Shown here: positions 29,650 to 44,307 of the stretch, one piece after another
Layout: every line of letters begins with the position of its first letter
Position numbering within the stretch: position 1 is the first letter of the stretch
Assembly: GCA_005408345.1 (NCBI GenBank)
Contig: SEMN01000053.1
Span: 1-64,000, forward strand
Direction: 5' to 3'
DNA from: Macquaria australasica
Taxonomy: Eukaryota; Chordata; Actinopteri; Centrarchiformes; Percichthyidae
Length of the DNA: 64,000 bases
The notes under the pieces: generated by a model
The model's input: the letters and a program-made list of their open reading frames with translations, nothing else
What the model was told of the DNA's origin: nothing
The model's database searches: none
Translations under genes and position numbers: made by a program

Positions 29650-32600
29650 GTACGTCTCATTTTCTTTACACTTGTCATGAATGACACCAGTCTATTTATA
29701 AGATTGAATTAAGATCAATTCAGTTGCTCCCAAACTGAAAGTAGTATTTTCCACTGTACACTTTACAATGTCAGCTGCCTTACAGAATAGTTTGGTCTTT
29801 GTATTTGCAGGAGTGAGACACAGAGGTCTGTTTGAAAGCTGTAGTGTAGACTTTGTACCTATAAACACAATTGGCTCGACCAAAACGCAGCTGTCAATGA
29901 AGTGTAATGTATTATTTCAACAGTGCAGTTAAAGACCTGGAATCAAATCAAGCACCTGTTAGTTTGTGGGAGATAATAGTAACTCAGTAACTGCTGTGTT
30001 TACAGAGCAGTAAAGAAAGCATCAGTCAGAGAACCGCACCTCTCAGAAACTGAGGCCCTCTCATTTGCAAGTGTGCTGAAATCTAACTTTCTTTCTTTAT
30101 CATGATAACAATGGAATATTTAGATGATCTGTTCAGTTTTTCTCTGATTGATTTAGATGTTAGCTACTATATTATGGGGTGAAATCAGGGGCAGCTCACA
30201 TGTGCATTATCTGCCATCTTATCAGAAGTCTGACGGTGAGCGGGGTGTCGTCTGGTAGTTGAGAGCAGGAGGGGTCTGTGCAGAGACAACCTTGTGTTTC
30301 TGTCAGATCTGTCAGTTTGTTTATCACCTGCTCCATTTATACTCCCCATTCCTCTACATGGGACACACGCAACAGAGGAACCAGCAATATGTTGTAACAG
30401 CTCTTTTAGCTACAGGTTGTGAAATCAGTCTAGCATGAAGTCTAATACATGATTACAATGTTACAGTCTGGACTGACTCTTACAGGCAGTAAAGGGAGAC
30501 AAGTGATCTATTGTTTGTATTAATCTTTTTAAACGCTTTATTTTCCACAAACTTTTTTACAATATCACAAAAGCTTTAATTTCTCTATCTGTGTGATCCA
30601 ACATTTCGCTGAATATCCCAGTATGATACTTGAAGTGAGTGATATTCTCAACCCCAACCCACTATGGAAACATGTTTTTTTTTGGCTTAACCATTACATC
30701 AAATATAATATTGTAGGTATGTGCATCATTTTCTACACATTTCCCAAAAATTCAGCCTGACATACTTGGCGCTTCTGAAAACTACGGGATCTCATATAGA
30801 ATTTGAAACAAGATCTGAACAATGCTTGCCGTATTTTATGCAGCGTCTGCTTTTTTCTCTCTCTCTCTGTGTGTTTTTGTCCTTCAGGAGCAATAAAGAG
30901 GGAGAGGAGTCATTCTCTTCCCCTGTTCCAAACCCTTTTCCTGAGCTTATCCCCTCAACCCTCTCCCCTCTTGTCTCTGAATGTTTATTACCATGGACCA
31001 AAAGTAGTGCAACTCAGGTGAGTGTTCCATTTACAGTACTTGAGGGTGTTTGTGACACAAAGAGGCATATTATTTGAAAAAATAAGGCCTCTGTTGTAAC
31101 TTTTTCCATATGCTACCTCAGGCAGCATAGTCATGCTAACTTTAATTGGAACAAGTGCCAGAAAGACAACCACGGGACATATTTAAATTTAAATAAATGC
31201 ATATTTACTTGATGTTTGGCTTGTGATTTGTCTGAAACTTCAGGGCATATGGATGGTAGATCCAGTTATGCAAGTATGTAAACTAGCTGCAGAGAGGAGA
31301 TAAAAATGCTTTCAGCACACTCAGACAATCCACACACACAATGTTTTTGATTTTGAGAGCCCAGGTTTGTACTTGCATACAGTGGTCACTAAACAACATA
31401 ACAATGGGCAATACATGCTATGTCTGATACCACCTGTAGATATTGCGTTTGAAATTTGATTATAACTTTGTTTTACCCAGGATATACCTGGCTTAGTGCC
31501 CAACAGCCACTCTTGTACATTTGTTTTAGCACAGGGTGTGTGATTTGTCATGCACTGGATACGTGGAAGTACCTGCTGGTGCTGGAAAAGCTTTCACTCT
31601 AATTTAGATCTTGAGCCAATTTTGGCAGGTTTGTTTATGTGGAATTTTTCTTTTCTTACTTTGGACACTAACTGACGGCTCGCTAAGCCCCTCCCCTTTT
31701 AGTTACTGTTGCTAAGCCTGTCAAGATTTCCAGTCTTGCATGGCACACATGCAGTTGACCGTGATACCACTACCAGATTTACCACTCAAAATGTATAGTA
31801 ACTTTTGAAACAATGGTTCTTTGATGCTAACTCCGATAGTTGGCTGAAAAATATGTCTCCAGCTGACGTTTTACTGTTTCCAGCTGACTCATTTGAAAAC
31901 GAGAACCCTGTAAAAGGGTCTGTATACTTCCCCAAAACAAATAATGCACAGGACAGACCTGTTAACGTCACCCTAAATTTTCATATATTAGCTTCTTGGC
32001 TCCCACACAGTGGATGTGTTGGTCCTGAAGGGTTATTTTTCTAACTTGTAATTTGTAACCCCACATAAAAATGTAGTTTGTTAATGATGTGTTCCTTGGT
32101 TTTGGGAGTTACCACTGTTGGTAGTAAGCTAGTTAACTGGGCATGCTAACATTTGCAGCTTACGTAAGAGCAGACAAACGCACTGTTTCATGCATTCCTT
32201 GTACTTTCTTTTGTTTTTGGTTTTGGAAAGGTGATAAAAAGACACAACACTCAATTCTTTAGATACTGTGTTCCGCTCTTACTACAGCCACAACCACACA
32301 GCTTCAACATGTGAAGATATCCTAAGCTTGAAAGGTCTGATATTTGTACCTAGTTACGGTTGCTAAGCTATTATTGGACACTTGTTGTTTGTGGGGAGGG
32401 GGTTTAGTGAATAGTCAATTACCAGTGAAATTGAACACAAAAATATTAGTCTTAAATATTTTGTATTTTTCCTAACTAACTTATGAAAATATGAATTTAC
32501 TAATTAGAGCATTTTTGTTAATGCCATACTGCCATAGTTTTGTACATAGTGTTGTTGCTTGCCCCTACAATCTAATGATCTCATAATTTTGACAATAGAT

Positions 32601-35600
32601 CAGTCTACGACAAATTGAACAGACATAGCGCAGGTGATACACAACTCATTATTATTGTCGTTTATTTCTTTCTGCCCTTTCAACCAAAAGGGGACAATTT
32701 ATTATTATGCACAGCAAAAACTTATTTGATTTGACCCTGAGATCTGTAGTTGATTTGTGCATTTATACAGAACTCACTGCCAAATTCTAAAAAGAGAGCA
32801 CATTCATTATGTTGGAAAGCTAACAATTATGGGTCTGCTTCAAAAGTGCATGGGTTTCAAAGTGGATTTTGTCTATACATTTTCCAGGGCTGTTAAATTA
32901 GTCTGGTTTGTCAACCACTAGATATTTCCTGGATGTGGATCCCTGTACTGTATGCTGATGTTGATTTCAGGTTTTTCAGTATCTTTGTGGTGTGTGTGTA
33001 TTTCTGTGTGCATGTATAGCAGCAGGGGGCAGCTCAAAGCAATGACTCATAGGAAAGCTTGAAATTACAGAGCTCAGCAGTTAGCAAGGACTATCAGCAG
33101 CATTAGACCTCTCTGCTCATTTGTTGATTTCATGCTGAGAATGAAAAATACATACAGAAAGTTGTGTTTTCTAGTATTTGTTTTCTGAAGCTGAGGTTTG
33201 TACTTGGTAGTCTATGTGTGATTGTCATAAGAGTGTAATGAAATTGGTGTTTGTTCCTCTGCACGCATTGTGTTAAGATTGCTTGATTATCTAACACTGG
33301 AGTGTTTCCACTTGATAAACAAAGTCTCAAATGAGCCCTTCTACTCTATTCCATCCTCACTCAATTCAAGGTTTCACAGAAAATTACAGAGTGATTGCCA
33401 ATTCCCCTGTGCTCTCACCAGCCTATTGTGAAGACAGGTCAGGGATTTGCATGGATTTGGCATTTTCTTTGATAAGTGCACGAATAATCCTCAAGTTTCT
33501 CAGTGAAGTAGCAAAATGACACCCAGTTGACCTCACTCTGGAACATTGTGGCTTCCTTGTTAGCAAATCTTAAAGTGATCTCGCTGATGAGGCCTGTGCC
33601 TGCACCTCATGGGCCTGACAGCCTCTCACTTAGTCTTTTCTGCAGCAGTATTGGGAACACAAAGGGAGTATGTCAGACTGACCAGCTGTTTTTGTGTCAC
33701 AATCCTCATGTCACAGGGTTATGACCTTCTTTCAGTAGCACTTAAGAAACCAATGACATCATTGTTCCAACTGTGCAGCACTCATCCCCACACCCACCCT
33801 TCTAAGGAAAATTGTCCATTGAGCTTCCCAGTGTGTCTTTGTGGGTAGTAATTTTCCCATCAGTTACAATTATCTGAAAATGATAATCTTCTACTAGGGA
33901 CAGGCTTAGATTATAAAATGAGCAGGCTAGGAAAATGGCAGTGGCGTCTGTCGTTGTGGCATCTCAAACAACTCGGTGTCTAGCTGACCACGTTTTACTG
34001 CAGCTGATTTGAATGGATTTTCTGAATTGTGGCAAGACCCTTTGCTTGACATCGCTTTGTTTTACACAGGCTTTAAAGCTATGTCACTCGTGAGAAACTG
34101 GTTTATTTGAGCCCTCCGTTAGTCCTGTGTTTGCAGTGTCATGGTACATTTCCATAACAAAACCACCAAGTCATGACTTCCACATTATGTCAATGAGAAA
34201 CCTAGATTTGCTGTCAGCACAACAGCCTCCAGAAAAGTACATTTCTAAATAGATATAAAGTCAGTGTGTGGTCAGTTACATGAATTTACATTGCTATACG
34301 TACAGTAGGTTAAGACAACTGTGATTGTTAGGACTGGTCGGTTTGCATTGTGAATAAATCAGAATGTGTCCTATACTATCTCAGCTGGTTCAGACATACA
34401 AACGTGACATTAGAGATTACTTTGTGGAATAAAATCCTCCCGCACTTGAGTTTGACCTGAGGAGGGTTCAGCTTCAAAGACTGTTGGCTCAGTCACAGCA
34501 CCTTGTCACTGCACACAAACACACAACATTTAGCATGACATGATGATGCTGTAAATATTTATAGGACTGAGAAACTGTCATTGTCGGTCACTGTGAAGGC
34601 AATTCCGTGTTGATACTGTTGATAAGTGCAGTGTAAGCTGGAGAACATAACACAGTGGAAGAACTGGGATATCTTCATGATACAATGGCAAAATAAACTG
34701 TTTTTTGAGGAAGTCCAAGTAGCTGGCACAGCCTTCACTCTCCAGGAATATAGTGGGCAGTCATGCTTGGACTCTTACCAGAAACCAGAAGCACACAGGC
34801 AGTCTGCGTCCAGACGGTGTTGAGTGTTTAGTTCAGCTGTATGACTCAGAGGAAATGCCTGCCCCTTTTATAGATGTTATTTCAGATGCTACACTGCAGC
34901 ATGTCCGTGTTCTTCACTCTGAGTTTCAGCCTCTCCTCTCACAGCAGATGTAATGTGGTCCTCAGGGTCACACTTAACAGATATAAAACATGTATTTATG
35001 TTCTCTCCATTCAACTACTTAATAATTTGTCAGAAAGCTGCTTCGTGACCGAACAGAGCTATGCTGTTGCCATACCTTTATGTATAATTTTTACAAACTT
35101 GAATCAACATTTGGTGTATCATTAAACACTGATGTCAAGAACATTGCCATCTTTTTTTATTTGATCCCATTTTATTATTTTTGTTTTCTCTGATTTCTCA
35201 TAACACACTGAACACACTTATTTGAGAGACTAAATAATGCTATTATGAATTATAATGCAGTAGTTTAATGTGAGAATCATCAGGAGTCATGCTCTGTAAT
35301 CTCTGCACATAGCTTTCATTCCTTGTGTTAAACAGTGTGTGTGTGTATATATGTGTGTATATATATATATATAGAGAGAGAGAGAGATCAGGTGTTAAAT
35401 GCATGTGAAGTTCCTTTATTTCTCTCTTGCCCCTTTCAGACCGACAGTCTGTATGGTTCAGCACACATTGTCTGGCTTTACGACCCTGTTCCTATCCAGG
35501 CTTTGATGCAGGTTTGACACTACTCGGCTTTGATATACTGAGATTTCCATAATAACTACAGGATCACTATATAGTTACTGTAGAAATATTATAGGATTAC

Positions 35601-38600
35601 AGTGATTCTATAGTAGATAATCAAAGAGACTTTTAGTAGATCAACAATCAATTTTGTCCTCACTAATGATTTACTAATGAGTCCAAATAACGCTAGTAAA
35701 TTCTATAAAATTAACTCACTTCTTCTGCTTGGTCTTGATGAATGTCAATGGAAACATTGCCATGACTATTTTTACAGACCTTCAAGTTGAACTATGTTTA
35801 CGAAATATAAGATCTGGTATTATTCTATGGTTTAACTGTGATATGTGGAATGACAGCTGCAGACCCGGGTCATGTCTAAACGGAAACCTTCAGGGATTAA
35901 ACTGTGAGAGTAGTCTGATATGACGTGTCAAACACAGGTAGCATCTCTCTCTCTCTAACACACGCACACAGCACACAGATAAACAGGCTGTGTTGTGTTC
36001 ACACTCTTTTCTGATCTTACCAGCCAGTGCTCATTACCCTGTGAATACACCTTTAAATGCAAACTTACTTGGATTTGGTCTGTCAAACATTTGGTAGTGT
36101 GAATGAAAATGCATCCCTCAGCTCTCTGAAGGTCGGCCTAGTGAACTGTGTATGGTACAGCACACCTCTGGAGCACAGTTAGTATGCTTTGGATTTTGTG
36201 GTGCCAATAATGGCAAGATGGCAGAGAGTGGCAGTGGTGTTTTATTACGTGCTTTGGTGTGTTCACTTCCTGTTGGTTATTATGTGTGTGGATGATAGTT
36301 ATTATTTGTTTTCTATAATCCCCCATTTCATACCTGACCCACGAAGCTCATGATATGACAAAGAAATGTAAGGGACATCTCTTCATCCAGTATATCCTAA
36401 AGACTCTTTAAGGCACTGCCTTAAAGGCTAAGTTCAGGGAACAAAAGTAAGATAGATAAGATAAGTAGATAAGATAAGTAGATAAGATTGTAACATGACT
36501 GGCTGCGTCCTTGCTCTGCAAGATGGATACTGATCTGGCTGTTTTTAGATAGGTATATTGTGAATCCTCCTGTGCAGAGGTGGGCATACACTGCATACCT
36601 GCATATACGCACCTCTGGTTGCTGTCTTTGTTACTTTGACAGAGCCTGCAAGGGGTCTTGATTAAATCAACCCAGGACAAGGACGATGTGTCTGGAGCTG
36701 GCTTTGTTATGGGAGCTGTGGAGACTCTGTTATCATTCTGGCTCCATTAATTCTAATTCATTTTTAGCTGTGTGATAACTAGCAGCGTCTGCTTGTCTGT
36801 GCTCTCACAAGTCAGTGTGCTGTGTTTCTAGATAAACATGAAGCCTGTTGTGGGAGGTTCTTCTTTTCCTGTCTGTTCTCATGAGTTGAAAGAGAGGACA
36901 ATGATTGGTGCTAAACTTGCACATTCAGTGGTGTGAAGTTAAATATAATGACATATACTGTATATGTCTATAAGGAGAGGAGATAAAGAAATATAGACCC
37001 ATACACATGTTGAAATGCAGTGTACAGGCTTTTTATTGTAGCTTTGCAAGTTTTTGGTGACAGAAGATTTGCAACATAGCTGCTTTATCTCTCTGGGATG
37101 CACTGAGTGAGCCAAATATTCACATTTAGACAGCTTTCACACCATAGCTAATATATAAATTATACTAAAAATGCATAAACTACACTTGGTCTTAAAATGA
37201 ACCAGATATACAGTACATTATCACCATAGCAGGGCTGAATGAGTTTGTATGTGTGTGGTCTTCATCAGACAATGACTTTCAGGCTCCTTGTGGTCTGCGA
37301 CTGTTTCTTCCTTATAAATGCATTAATAGCTTTATTGAAATGGAATCTGCCCTCCACAGCATCTGGTATCTTTCGCTCAAGCACAGTTCATACTTGCGCT
37401 TACTGTAATTTCTGAAGTGACTAGTGTAGTTCCATGTTGTACCAGTGGAAGGGTAGATGAATTGTAATATGTTAAACTAGAGGCAAACAATTGAAAAGTA
37501 TACTTGACCTAAAATATACCTGTCAACCTTTATAAACTTTGTTTTATTCGACAATGATCTCTAATTTGTAATACTCTGATGGTAAAGACTGAGGCTGGAA
37601 AATGGGCGTGTCATGCAAAGATGGCACACTCGCATTTACAAGGCCTCTTTGTCTAGTCTTACAGTAAAACAAATGTGGGTTGTGAATTGTGACTGGGGGA
37701 GTAAGAGCTATTTTGGATCTCTCTCTCTCTCTTTTCTTTTCTTTTCTTTTCTCTTCTCTTAAAGGGCTTAAATGACATGACCATATTAAGATACAGTAAA
37801 GCATTGTAGGCTAACAGTATATTCAGAACGTTAATTTGTTTTTTATTTCCATATCTAGCCAAACATTTGGCCCATCCTACATGGGATTGCAAGAACCCAC
37901 TTGACATAAGAAATATTTTGTTAACACATACAGTATACAAAAAACATAAATTATAACATTATATGTACTTTAAGCCTGAAGCTTATCTTGATAATGGGCT
38001 TTTTTCGTCTTCATTTGGAAAAGAAACATGACATACCAGTAATTTAATTGTGTATGTATATGTGAGTTACCAGTAGACACTATTACTACTACTTCTACTG
38101 CTAAATAAATAAGTGCAACTTTGAAAGTGATAAGAGAATAAATAAATAAATAATTTGAGGCCCGATGTAGATTTAACAGGTCTTAATGTGGTTGCATGCA
38201 AACTGACCTGCAAGAACACAACTTTTTCCCCCAGTACACTCTATAGTTTTTCATTATCTAGTAATCTTAACAGTTATTAAACTGTGGACTATTTACTGAT
38301 CACTTTTTGCTAATATCCTTGTCTAATATCAGCACACACAAAGTATACAACATTAATGTGAAACTTTCATAAATATAGTCATGAATGTTTGTTCAGTCAA
38401 ATGTATTATATGTGTGAGACTAAAAATAGCCGTGTAGTGTCTGGCTTCAAAGTAAGCAAAAACAATGTGATACACTTACGTTCCAGGAAATCTTCAGCTC
38501 CTTTGCTGTGGTTTTTTCATTATCACCGTGCAGAATGTATTACTTTGATTCCAAGTATTTTAGCTTTCTCAGGTCTTGTGTATTTTAACTCTGTCCACCA

Positions 38601-41600
38601 TCAGAAACTCTTTTTTTTTCAGTTTTGTTTACTGGAACAGCATTTCTAAAAGGAGAGAAAAGGATAAAACTTGTACATTCCCAAGGACAAAGGAGGAGTT
38701 TGTGTTGTGGGGAGGCAACATGACTTAGTTTCTCACACTTTCATTGTGAAGGATGCCACCATAACCACTTCCAAAGGGGTTACCATATAGAAAGACTCTT
38801 CTGTATTATATTATATATTATTAATCATATTATCATTAGAACTCATTTGTAGATGGACCTTATTTTCTGTTACTATGTATGGATATTTTTAGTAGTTAAT
38901 TGTGCACCTAAGGCAGAAGCATGAATTTCCATGCAAGAAGAGTCACCTTGCCTGCCATCACACCACTTTGTCTGCAGAAGCGGGTAGGAATCTTACATCT
39001 CCTGTGTACTATCTCTTAACATCTTAACATTTTTCCTCTGTTTTAGTGAAGCGCTGCCTTCAATGTTCATGTTCACCAATCTTTCTAAATTTAAGCTTTC
39101 ATTTTAGATGGCACTTAATGATATCTAACCTCATGTGAGCACTATGTAAACTTTCCAGTTTACAAGTTTTTATCTTCATAAATATGTTCATATTCTGTCC
39201 ACAATAATTTGCCTGTGCTATTGTTACTTGTTTGAACTGAATTTCCCCTGGGATTTCCAGTGGGTTCTTAAAAGATGTTAGCTTACGTGTGTCATTTGAT
39301 GGTCAAAGATGGTCTATTATACTCATAAATGAAATGTAAAATGTGCAGTTCACTTTAATAACGATCATAAATGCTGAATAAAGAAAGCCCACATGCTTAA
39401 TCAGAATATCAATAGACAGTGTTTTTTTATGTATTGTCTGTGTAGCATTGCTTTGCATTGGTAGGACATACCTGATTGGAGTGTTTGTTCTGTGATTTCT
39501 AAGAGTTGTTCATGTTCACAAACATCGGTTGATCTGTCCAACAACAATATAATGTGAATTCTTAAACTCTGGCCAATTCCATTCTAAAAGTGGTCCATTA
39601 TTTCTTATGGATTTATAGATTCTTCTTCTATCTTATGGTGGCTTGCCCTTACTGTTTACTTTGACACAGGGTTGTTAACCTGTATGTCACACTAATAATG
39701 AAATCACTTGTTACAAACAGGGGCCATCTGGAATGTAAACAACAAGTTGAAATGTACAATGAAGTGTGGACCTGTGTGACAAATATGATACCTTCTTGTG
39801 AACTATGTGTAGGTAGGTGAGATGAATATGGTGTTAAAAAGAGGCACAGCTGCAATGTTATAATTATAATACATTTTTCATATTCATCAAGCCACTTCTA
39901 GTATCTTTTGTATGCTATCTGAACAAAACATGTTATGCAAATCCAATCCCAACAAACTCAGCAGAATAAAAATGATTTTTTACAATGGTAAGACTGCAGC
40001 AGCTCAACAGTAATTTTCACTGGGTAAAGTAGCAACTAGCTTTCCAGCAAATGGTATTCTGGCAATTACTTTGTATTTCCAAGTGGACTAGTTCTGTTTC
40101 AGCACTGCGGGCACCGGTAGCCTAGTTAATGTTTGGGAGCCATTAGCTGTAGCCCACTAATAATGCAGTAGGCAGTGCAGCTGTTAAGGTGTAAATAGTA
40201 CCTGGTTTGGCCATTAGCGAGAAAGTCCTATATGAGGCTGAGACTGTCTGTTTTTTCAGTGTTGTTACAGTGAGGACCTGGGAGGACATTTCTCAAAGGT
40301 TTCTGAGATAGACGAGGCTGGAGGCCACGTCCTCACCGCCACTCAGTGATAGAGCTGCAGCTGTGGGAGTGCAGTTCAAGGTTAAACCAGAGCAGTCTAA
40401 TTGGGAAAATGGTTCACACCGTTCTGTCCTTGAGATAAGAAGGGTCTAATATGTTCAACAAGACTATATGCAGTGCTGCATACTCAATGTCTGGATTTAC
40501 TCTGCCTTGTCCAGACTGTTTTGTTTTTTCATTGATAGGCCTTTTGTGCACATCATGTTCTGCTGCTCTGGCCCCCCTGCTTTACCCCTCACCTCTGAGA
40601 TGCAGCTCTACAAATCAACAGTCTAGTTGGCATCACAGTATGTTGAATGTGGCTTGCGTTTGCATACTGTAGCGATAGAGCCTGACCCATAAATTGGTGG
40701 GCCGCTATGATTTCTCCAATATCAGTACATAGATATAATAGCACATATATATCAATATACGTAAGTTCATCTGTCGGCTGATATGTATAAAAAATGCACA
40801 AGATAAGATTGCTTTCGTTTGGAAACATTTTATAGTTTGTCCACTAGAGGGCACTGACAAATTTATTTTTACAACTTTTAAATATCTCACTGTATATATC
40901 TTGGACACGATTCTGTAATACACACAGTTAAGGTATTCTTATTTATGTTTTTGCATTCATGCTAAAAAAAACAAATATATGTAGTCATAAGATTTTTAAG
41001 AACTTGGGAATATTGATATCATTGGCTTAGAGGATATTCTGCCAGTACTGAGCCTTGTCATGCTTTTAAACAGTTTCTCGCCACAGCAGGAGACTTTGTT
41101 GCAGCAACCAGTTTCAGCAGATTTAACTGTCTTCGAGGTGGAGGAGGCTAAAGTTTTTGTCTGTTTGCTCTGCCAATTTCACTAAGCTAACGATACTGTA
41201 TTGTGTGGGAGGTGTGAAAAGAAATTAATATTTACAGCATCACCACTGCTGAAAGTTACTTAAATTATAATGAATTAAACAATTCAGTATATTTTATCTG
41301 GGTGGTGAGTTTTAATCTACCTTTAAAATGAAGTTATAGACCAATATCAAGCACAACCAACCTAGCTAGTACCAAACTAAGCAAACAGCGTGCTCCCTAA
41401 CTACGTTATCTTATGTATAAATAATGTAGTGATGCCACTACAACAACAGCAACTACTACTTCTACTACTAGATTTGTAGATTTGTGTATTCTAGCACAAA
41501 ATCAGATCAAAATGAAACTATCCATACATTTAAGATGCACTTTTGAGAAAATAGTTGCCCAGTATCTCCCCCAGTGAGGTTGACTTTTGTACAATCTCTT

Positions 41601-44276
41601 TGTTAATGTAGTGGTCACATACATGTCAGAAGTGACATCTCATTTTGGCATGATTGCAACCAAGACTTTACTAAAACAACTCATATTTTTAAAAGGGCTC
41701 TTTTGCCCTTTTAAAGTAAGGAACAGTAATCTAACTCGCAAGGTAACATTCTTTTCCTATTTTTGCGTGTTGCAACATAAAAGGTGTACTTGATTGACAT
41801 GACGCAGGCGGACATGAATGCTTTTCAGGTGAAAGCATGTGTACATTTGGATCAGGATTACTTGCTGATGAATGCAGCTCTGTGTTCACTGATAAAGGCA
41901 TCAGCCATTTACGCAGCATTGCTACCTTGCCTGGCCATTCATTAGAAACTCTTAACCAATGATTAACAGTATCTTCCACTCAATGTTTTCAGTTACCTGG
42001 AGTGAAAAACGATGCATTATGATACAATAATGCGTTTGTATATTAAGTAAGCATGTGTATTTCTCAGATGATTAATGAAAGTTGTCATTTGCTGCTTTTG
42101 AAGTGTCTATGTGTAGTATGCCTGCCTTCCTGAGTAGAAAATGAAATATTACCAGTGTGTCTGGTTTAATTTGTTGCTGTGATTCACATCGCTGAATGAT
42201 GAAGGTCAGCAAGATGCTGAAATTCCACAAGGTTTAGCAATATCATACTTACATATATTTAGATAAAAATTCAAATGCAAGATGGCATTTTATATGAAAG
42301 AACTATTACCTCAAATGGAAAATCTTGTAATGTTTCGTATATAATGTTACACATCTTTCTTTGTGATTCACCATGGGATATTTTGTATGTTTGAAAACAA
42401 CATCTGGTACATTTCTGCATGACTCATCACGTAATTAGTGAATCTAGCAGAATTCATTTCTCCTTGGTGCTGTGCCTCGCTTTTAAATAGCTTTTTATAG
42501 CAAACCATGTGAACACCATTTTGGTGCCTTGGGCCAAACACCCACTATTTGACATCAAATAATTGGTGATAATTATGCAAATCCAACAAAAAAATAATAC
42601 TATCACAGTAACCATGGAGACCACACTTACATTCACAGGAAACTGCTCTGTGTGGCTCTGATATCCACCTTCACCAGCAGCAGTAACATGATGATAAAGC
42701 ACTTCCCCAAATAGAAAGGATTTCAGAGAGCATTTCAGTGTTTTTTGCTGCACCCTCTACAATTCCTCCAAGGTCTACTGTAAATACGCTGTGACTGGTG
42801 AAGCACCTGTGCAACAGTTTGTATGCAGTGTCTTCATCTCAACTGTGGAACACAGTAGCTCCCTCAGAGTTTCCATAGGTCTTTACAAAACTTCAATATG
42901 TAGTAACACAAATCCTGCTGTGTAACACTGTGTAGTCTCCATGTCTCTTCCTGTTGTAAAATAGCCCTATACTAGGTTGTTGTGTGCAGTAGTGTTTACA
43001 GGCTGTGGTCTAAGTGATGGAATGGATTCATTTCATGGTTCAGATAACAAAAGCGTAGTCATTGTCGATGTGTGTCTCCTCAACATCCAAACTAAAATTT
43101 GCACAAAACTAACACTATTATTTTCAGTTGGTCTGTGCTAAGTAATGCAAACATAAAGTACATCTGCAATGCTAATGCACCAAAAAGGTTTCCTCACCCT
43201 CTGACAAACCCTGCCCTGTTCCTGGTGAAATGTGATGCCTGAATGATTTGATTTGACCAGCTCTCAGGAAGCCACTTCTTCACAGCAACTTAACTGAAGC
43301 CCAGTTATCAACAGCAGTGCAGCAAATACATGCCTTTTTTTGTTTGTTTATTTTAAATTAATGTGATTGATGATTTTGCCCCATTGTGTCAAGTGTCTCA
43401 GCTGTTGTTGTCTTTGTCTCAGATTTGGTTAGAAAAGATTTTAGATAATTAACCTGCAGTTTTGTGATGCAGTGTTAACTATATTTAAACACCGGCTGGA
43501 GTAATCTGTTTAATGCAGGCCCTTGTCTTTGTTAGACATCCACAAACAAAGATATTTGTCTTGTAAGGTTCCAAGCAGGCTGATTAACCACTAAATGGTT
43601 TACACTGAGAGGTGATGTCATCGCTGGAGGCTCCCATTTGCTGATGGCTCCTTGAGGGCGCAAATCTCAGCCCTGTTTGAGAGCTCTGACCTCTTTTCTC
43701 TCCACAAAAGAAATCAGGCTCATCCTGCCCAGCTTTAAACTAAATCAACCAATAGAACTCATTAAGAGAAGAGAGTCTGTCCCCCTCTCCGCACCCGCCA
43801 CTGTCAACTTTAGACTGAGTTGACTCAACTAGCATTACATTTAACCAGCACCTTTGTAAATTGCTCTGTGGGCTATTGCAGGGCATTATGCTGGGAGCTC
43901 TGCTTGCCATGGGCGTGTGAATGTGAATAGAGAGGGGGTTGGAGCCTTGTGACTCTCTCTGTGTCTCTCTCCACCCTCTGAGCCCTTTTAGGACATGGAA
44001 TAACATTGCTGGCTTCATCTATCTGTTAAAGTGATGGCATTCAGACATACTGTAGGTGATCTGATCAGACCGTCAGATTAACGTGAAGGGGTAAATGTGT
44101 GAAAGGGGCTCTTGTGAAATGAGCAGATTGCTCTCTGGCTTCTTTACGCTTAGTGGTGGAAAAAGGTAGCAGGTGATTTGGTATGAAGCTACAGCGATAC
44201 AGATATCTGGAGTCAGGACAGCCCTGTGCTGAGAGGCAGTTTTGTCTAATTGCCTCCTTTCAGCTCCACTGCAGAG

Positions 44277-44307
<31 letters not shown>

